Assembly: GCA_973895155.1 (NCBI GenBank)
Contig: OZ316894.1
Location: 21,514,001 to 21,578,000 of the forward strand
Direction: 5' to 3'
DNA from: Marsupella aquatica
Taxonomy: Eukaryota; Marchantiophyta
Length of the DNA stretch: 64,000 nucleotides
The notes beneath the pieces are model-generated. The model was not told the origin of the DNA, did no database searches, and saw nothing but the letters and a program-made list of their open reading frames with translations. A program made the position numbers and the translations under genes. This document shows positions 59,252-64,000 of the stretch, piece after piece. Numbering within the stretch: the first letter of the stretch is position 1; each line of letters starts with the position of its first letter.

Positions 59252-61832
59252 TTATACGAAAACTTAGATGCAACTCTGAACATTTCGAGAGGCTTCTAGG
59301 TCTCAATTTCTCGTCCGAGTCCAGCAGTTGTCCTCGCCCAATTCTGGCCCTGTGAAGAAAAGTGCAATTTGAGGAGTTAGGTGATGCCTGTCGTGAGAGA
59401 CACCTCCAGATCTCTGCTTCTCGTCCTCCAGCAAGGTATCACAGTCCCAATCTGGCATATGGGTTGCGAATTCAATGATTGTCAGTGATACAGGTCCCGC
59501 GAGAGAGTTGGAGAATGATCGCTTTTTCTCCTCCTGCAGCAGGGAGTGCAGCTATAATGATCAGACAGATTGGCTCGAGGAAAGAATGTCGATGATGGCA
59601 GTATGGCGAGAGGGCTGCAAATCTGTCAACTCTCTTCCTCCAGAAGAAAAGCTACACCTCGAGTTTACAAGACATAACTCCGATTTCACAGGTGGTTTTC
59701 ATGAGTGATGACCGAGTGTGGCGCGTTCATGTCCATGTTTCCTATCCCTTGGCTCCAGATATGCGACTCGACTACTAAAAGAATTTGGGTGCACCATCCG
59801 GAAGACGAGTGTTCAGATCGTCGGTATGTTCCATCAAGCAGTCATCTCCATAAACGGCGAGAAAATTCTTAGGATGTCGGTGCTGGGAGTTCAGTTCATT
59901 TCACCCCAACAGAAACGACCTCTCCGCTGGTCTAATTCAACGAGGACAGCATACTCTTCAAATCAGTTCAACCCAACGATTCCTTCTGTCGTTAGTCTTC
60001 CAAAAGGAAATCTCTCATACGGAGTACTGTTTACAGGGACGGGGAATCAATTCTTCGCAGGAAGACAAATCTAATAATCGGTGTTGTCTCCAGGAGAGGA
60101 CGAGTTTTACAGAATATTATTAACTGTGAAAGACCTTGGGCAGCCAGAAGCGGACGAGTCACGAAGGAAGAAGCTGCACTGGAGCTATCACCGCACGTAC
60201 GAAGCGAAATAATCATGGGGTTCGCTCATTGACATTCATAGCAGATTGATGGCTCATTGGCGGTTGGCTACACAGGACTCGCGCCCCGCCACAATTTCTC
60301 CACTAATCTCCTGTCAACCTCCTCTCCATGGGATTTGATTTAATTAGAAGAGGGATAGGTTGAGCTGCTAAGAGATGTACGTGCAGGCGACTTGACACGT
60401 TTGGGTAGTTAATTGATCTGTAGTCGATTCAGACGTAGGAAATCTACTTCAGCTCTGGCCGGACCACACCCCACGTGCATTTGCGATTTCGTCACGGAGG
60501 TGTGGCACGATTCTAAATTGAGAAGGTTGCCTTCCGTTCCGATTTCCTCAACATCGATTTCCTCAACATTCTAGCTCCAATGATTCACGACCGGTTGTTC
60601 CAGAGACTGTCTATGTATACAGAGTTTCTTTCTGAGGTTTTTCAACCAAATTATTGCAATTTGAAAGCTCGAGTCATAGCACAAATGAGCACATTCACTC
60701 CCATTCACACCGTGACGGCAATTGCATGAATTATCGACTATTCGACAATATCGTCTAATGTACTCTACAGAAGTGGATTCAATCTTGTTAAGGACTGAAA
60801 TTCTTTATGTTGTTTTCTTAGTTTAAACATCACAAAGAGTGAGCCAGATCAATCCAGATGTAAAAGTTGGAGTGAAGAGTTTGTGCACAGATAATTTTTG
60901 TACTCTCTCACAATTTGATCAGCAGGTTTTCAAATTCTAATAAAGGCATATTCCAGGAAAGAGACAACAAAGTCTGGTTGGACACTTGCAATCATCTGAA
61001 GGGCATCCAAACATATTTTCAAAATTAGCATCTTATCGTCACCAAAATCTGCTTTGTCTTCACATTGCAAGGATCTTCTTCCTCTCTGTCGAAGTCATTT
61101 GCCCATTAGGCTGGACTTGGTACAGCGTAAGGTCACCAAAGGCTTCAACAGCTTGGACTTAGATGGGCAAGCATCTAGGCAAGTTGATCCTTTGTGCGAC
61201 AGAGTGTACGATCCTACTATACTGGGCTTGCTAGCAAATTTGGGTAGTAACATTCGTCCTGGAGCCTTGGACCGGTGTTCTCCGCCGCCATATGTGTCAC
61301 TTTGTCCTCGGTCAAGCCGTCATGACAGGAAGCAGCCACGAAGATCATTTTTGCAAGCAGGCTAGCATGGAAGCAGGGAAGGATAATTTTTGAAAAGAAT
61401 GATCTTTGTTCTTGTGATGCTCTGCGCTCCACATGATCGGGAATAGAAGTCAAGAAGTTCTTCGTTGCCATCTTTCGTCATGTCGTGATCACTGCCTTGC
61501 CCATAGCATTTTGGCAGCCAAGATTCCGCGAAAAGGCCTGCTGACTGCATAGAATCGCTTCATGTTGGCCGTATTGTGTTGGTACCTCACCCAAGGAGTG
61601 ATCCTACTTTACTACGTACGGTACCTGAATTTTTCTTCCAGGAATTCCGGAGAAGGTTATCCCGTTACGAGTATGCACGGTGAGGAAATAGAGCATTTTA
61701 ACGCAGTGACATCAGAGTTTTAACTTCCGCAGAGCTATTTCTCTGTTTTCTTTCTGCTTCACTTCAAACCATCGAATCTGAAGTCAGCTCTGCTTCAAGG
61801 TGGATCAACTGCTACTGACACACCTTGCTTAA
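59252..61832. other. Gene-free stretch
   Basis: No exon could be supported. Bases 59290-59540 hold loosely repeated blocks (TCTCAATTTCTCGTCC / TCTCTGCTTCTCGTCC and AATCTGGCATATGGGTT, which echoes the CML 3' end TCTGGCAGATGGGGTT). Open frames at 59718-60074 (+) and 61054-61365 (+) have no recognisable domain. Confidence 0.4.
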
Positions 61833-61995
61833 ACCACAATTGCCCTTCAAAAACTACGGGTTACCCGTAGTTACCATTAAAAGAAGATTTTTCCTAAAAT
61901 TGTGGAGCAAACTGGCATGCTAGAGGAGAAGAGTGATTGAAATGTGGAAAAAGAGAGGTCTTGGACACTTCCCCTTATATAGGGCAAGTTGTGGT
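61833..61995. mobile_element. 163-bp Kolobok-family MITE
   Basis: It is bounded by TTAA at 61829-61832 and 61996-61999. The ends read inward ACCACAATTGCCC (left) and ACCACAACTTGCCC (right), clearly related to the 8-kb element's ACCACAGCTGCC. It contains a perfect 21-bp palindrome at 61852-61872 with the same CTACGGGTTACCCGTAG core as the 8-kb element, and a TATATAAG box near its right end pointing inward. It has no coding capacity, so it must have been moved by a transposase supplied in trans. Confidence 0.8.
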
Positions 61996-62926
61996 TTAAC
62001 CTCTATCCGGCCCAAGTGATCGAGTTCTTTTTGCCTTGAAAGATAAGTGATCAAGTTCTTGCCGACACACTTCCGCAAGATCCCGAGAGAAACTTCAAGT
62101 AATCCTCCAAATCGGGTCCCAAAATGTGCTTTGCAAGCTACCAGTTGTGTTTGATGGAATTGAAAAAAACTTGCCCGTTCTGATTGATTAGTCGAGGAGT
62201 GAGTCGTAGCAGTTCGTCTAGCGCTCAATAGTACCATTCATTTGAGAACATGCGAAATCCTGTATTGGCATGCTCATGAAGGTCACTCGAATTCCATTCA
62301 AAGTCATAGCCTGAGTTTTGAAACTTCAGCATTCGGTGAGAAACGGTTTAGGGTTTGCGTCCATGGTAGTAAGTTGTAACTCGGTTCAAGCACGATTCTC
62401 AACAATTCGACCTCCGGCAACAATCATCATCTTCGAACCGTCTTCTCCGAACAGACAACATCCTCTTCCTCTCACAAAACAAAGATGGCCGATCCAACGC
62501 CATGATCAGGTGGGTGATCCAGACAGTGCGAGAATTCATCACCAGCATGAAAGCTTCTCAATTTGAGAGATCAGTCATGGTATATCCTCTGCCGACCAAG
62601 CTGCATTCAATCAAGTCACAACAATAGTCTTGTTTGCAGTGCAGCCTTCTCCAAAGTAGCACTGAGCCCAGTGAGTTCATGTCCAAGAGTTGCTGTGAAA
62701 ACACTCGCCACAGGTATTGATTAGCTGCCACTTCGGGCATGCTTGCTTCCTCCTCGTGTGTGACAATCCTCCCGATCCTCCTCGGGCTTGAAATCGCTGC
62801 GCTGCGAAGCTTTCCACACGAATACCTTGGAATCCAAAGGGGTTCGAAGCCGAAGCTCAATTGCGACGAGGAAGATCTCAGTAAGTAACATTATATATAA
62901 AATGTCTGTTTCGCTTGAGGTGCAAG
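61996..62926. other. Intergenic, upstream of tRNA
   Basis: No gene was recognised. A 100-codon open frame on the minus strand (62860-62558) has no recognisable domain. Just upstream of the tRNA, 62888-62900 is AT-rich (TATATATAAAATG), and a CAA lies at 62923-62925; both are common in plant tRNA 5' flanks. Confidence 0.45.
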
Positions 62927-63000
62927 GCCCCCGTAGCTCAGTTGGTTAGAGCATCGGTCTTATGAGCCGAAGGTCGTGGGTTCGAGCCCCCCCGGGAGCA
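62927..63000 (+). tRNA. trnI-UAU: tRNA-Ile (anticodon UAU)
   Basis: The 74-nt sequence folds as a complete cloverleaf: a 7-bp acceptor stem (GCCCCCG with CGGGAGC, one C-A mismatch at the third pair), D-stem GCTC/GAGC with loop AGTTGGTTA, anticodon stem TCGGT/GCCGA with loop CTTATGA, T-stem GTGGG/CCCCC with loop TTCGAGC (a terminal G-C and one G-C rich extension), and discriminator A. Loop positions 34-36 are TAT, reading AUA isoleucine codons. The A box (TAGCTCAGTTGG) and B box (GGTTCGAGCCC) for RNA polymerase III are intact. There is no intron, and CCA is not encoded, as expected for a nuclear gene. A TTTT terminator is not evident in the first 30 bases downstream. Confidence 0.88.
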
Positions 63001-64000
63001 CAGTTCTGCAGCGATCCAATTAGGCTTTTGTAGAAGGTCTCTCAGAGGACTGTTTGGAAATTTAACGCACCATATGCATCCAAATACTCTTTTTCTCCCC
63101 TTCATTGGGGCTGCTTTGCCACATTAAGATAATGTATCCCGGGTTAGTATAGTTTTTTGCCCTTGGGCACTGTGATATATATAATTCACAAGACCTTGTA
63201 TAGGAAAGACTGGTTAGTAGTTTCTGGCCATTGGGCACTGTGATATATAATTCCAAAGACAGTGTATAGGAAAGACAGCTGTGAGGAAGACCAGATGGGC
63301 AGAGAGTTGACACCCCTTACTGTAAGGCCTCTTCACAATTTCTTTGTCCCAGGCTAAGCTTTGAATTAAGGGACCTAAAGCTTTGATGTTTGGAATAGAG
63401 AAGCCCTATTGGTATTATTGACAAACTAGCTTAGGTATGTGGAAACTGACACCCTATAGACCTAAATGTTTGACAAAATGTCCAGATGGACAAAAGAAGA
63501 ACTATTTTTGCACTCAGGTAGAACTTCTTCTTCAGAAAAAAATCTAAACTTTTCTGGTTAGCATTAGCATGGTCCATCTGGGTTGCAAGGTTTGTGAGAG
63601 AGGTCCATCTGAGCATTATTTATTTCCTAGTTCTGTGCCATGCCTTACAGAAATGGATGTGGTAAACAATTCCTGGGACATTTCCTTGTAGGTAATACTG
63701 CTTTGTTTCCTTCAACCAATTCAAATGAAGTCTCACAATAATTATATCTCTCCTTTCATTTACTATTTATTACACCTTCCAGTATCCTCCATCAATTCAA
63801 ATAATTCTCTCAATGTATTTTAAAGACCTAGATCATCCAAAGGAGTGCTTGAAATTTGAGAATAGACATCCTAAGTATTTTAAAGGCCTAGATCATAAAC
63901 TAACCCATGATCCAATCACATTAGCGCAAGTTCTAATTTCTATCATTTCACGTGAAGCTCTCTTCACTTTTTACTTAATTCACTTGCAAGCTTATTTAGT
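63001..64000. other. Intergenic, ~70-bp tandem duplication
   Basis: Bases 63141-63275 hold two diverged copies of a unit with GGTTAGTA, TGGGCACTGTGATATATA, and TGTATAGGAAAGAC. Bases 63815-63900 repeat GTATTTTAAAG(A/G)CCTAGATCAT. No gene was recognised. Confidence 0.5.

Overview
This is a gene-sparse nuclear stretch from a land plant. The supported genes carry spliceosomal introns of about 60 bp to 1.4 kb and encode typical plant proteins: cytosolic ribosomal protein uS9/S16, a THO6/DWA1-type WD40 protein, a short-chain dehydrogenase, a peroxisomal enoyl-CoA isomerase, a low-molecular-weight tyrosine phosphatase and an EF-hand protein. Interstitial telomere-like CCCTAAA blocks fit a plant. Compact introns and many satellites and DNA transposons suggest an early-diverging lineage (bryophyte or lycophyte), but that is a guess; nothing in the window fixes the species.

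Layout. 1-2.9 kb: a decayed duplicate of the 3' end of the phosphatase gene; its intact source lies at 43.9-46.5 kb. 3.3 kb: uS9 (-). 4.8-6.4 kb: an inverted-repeat element filled with an 18-bp minisatellite. 8.1 kb: a 43-residue membrane protein (+). 11.1-15.9 kb: THO6/DWA1 (-), 12 exons rebuilt by splice sites and phase. 16-21.9 kb: repeats and hAT-like debris. 22.0-24.4 kb: SDR (+), convergent with the isomerase gene (-, 29.2-25.7 kb), which carries a tandemly duplicated 74-nt exon that looks mutually exclusive. 30.5-34.1 kb: MULE-like element with a 10-bp target duplication. 34.3-42.3 kb: an 8.0-kb Kolobok-type transposon with TTAA duplications, matching terminal inverted repeats, a six-exon DDE transposase with a SAP-like segment and one in-frame TAG, and a second spliced gene of unknown function. 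43-43.8 kb: another minisatellite. 43.9-46.5 kb: intact LMW-PTP (+). 46.1-48.7 kb: the source segment of the left-end duplication. 49-57 kb: minisatellites and palindromic MITE-like units, no gene recognised. 58.3-59.3 kb: EF-hand protein (+). 61.8 kb: a 163-bp MITE of the Kolobok family. 62.9 kb: tRNA-Ile(UAU).

The host genes are unrelated housekeeping loci with no sign of joint function. The coherent system is the Kolobok-type element: transposase from one end, an unknown gene from the other, TATA-like boxes inside both terminal repeats pointing inward, and a small non-autonomous relative 20 kb away. The second notable structure is the duplicated exon beside the oxyanion-hole region of the isomerase. 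All exon models come from reading splice sites, phase and protein-family resemblance by eye; no alignment or database search was run.
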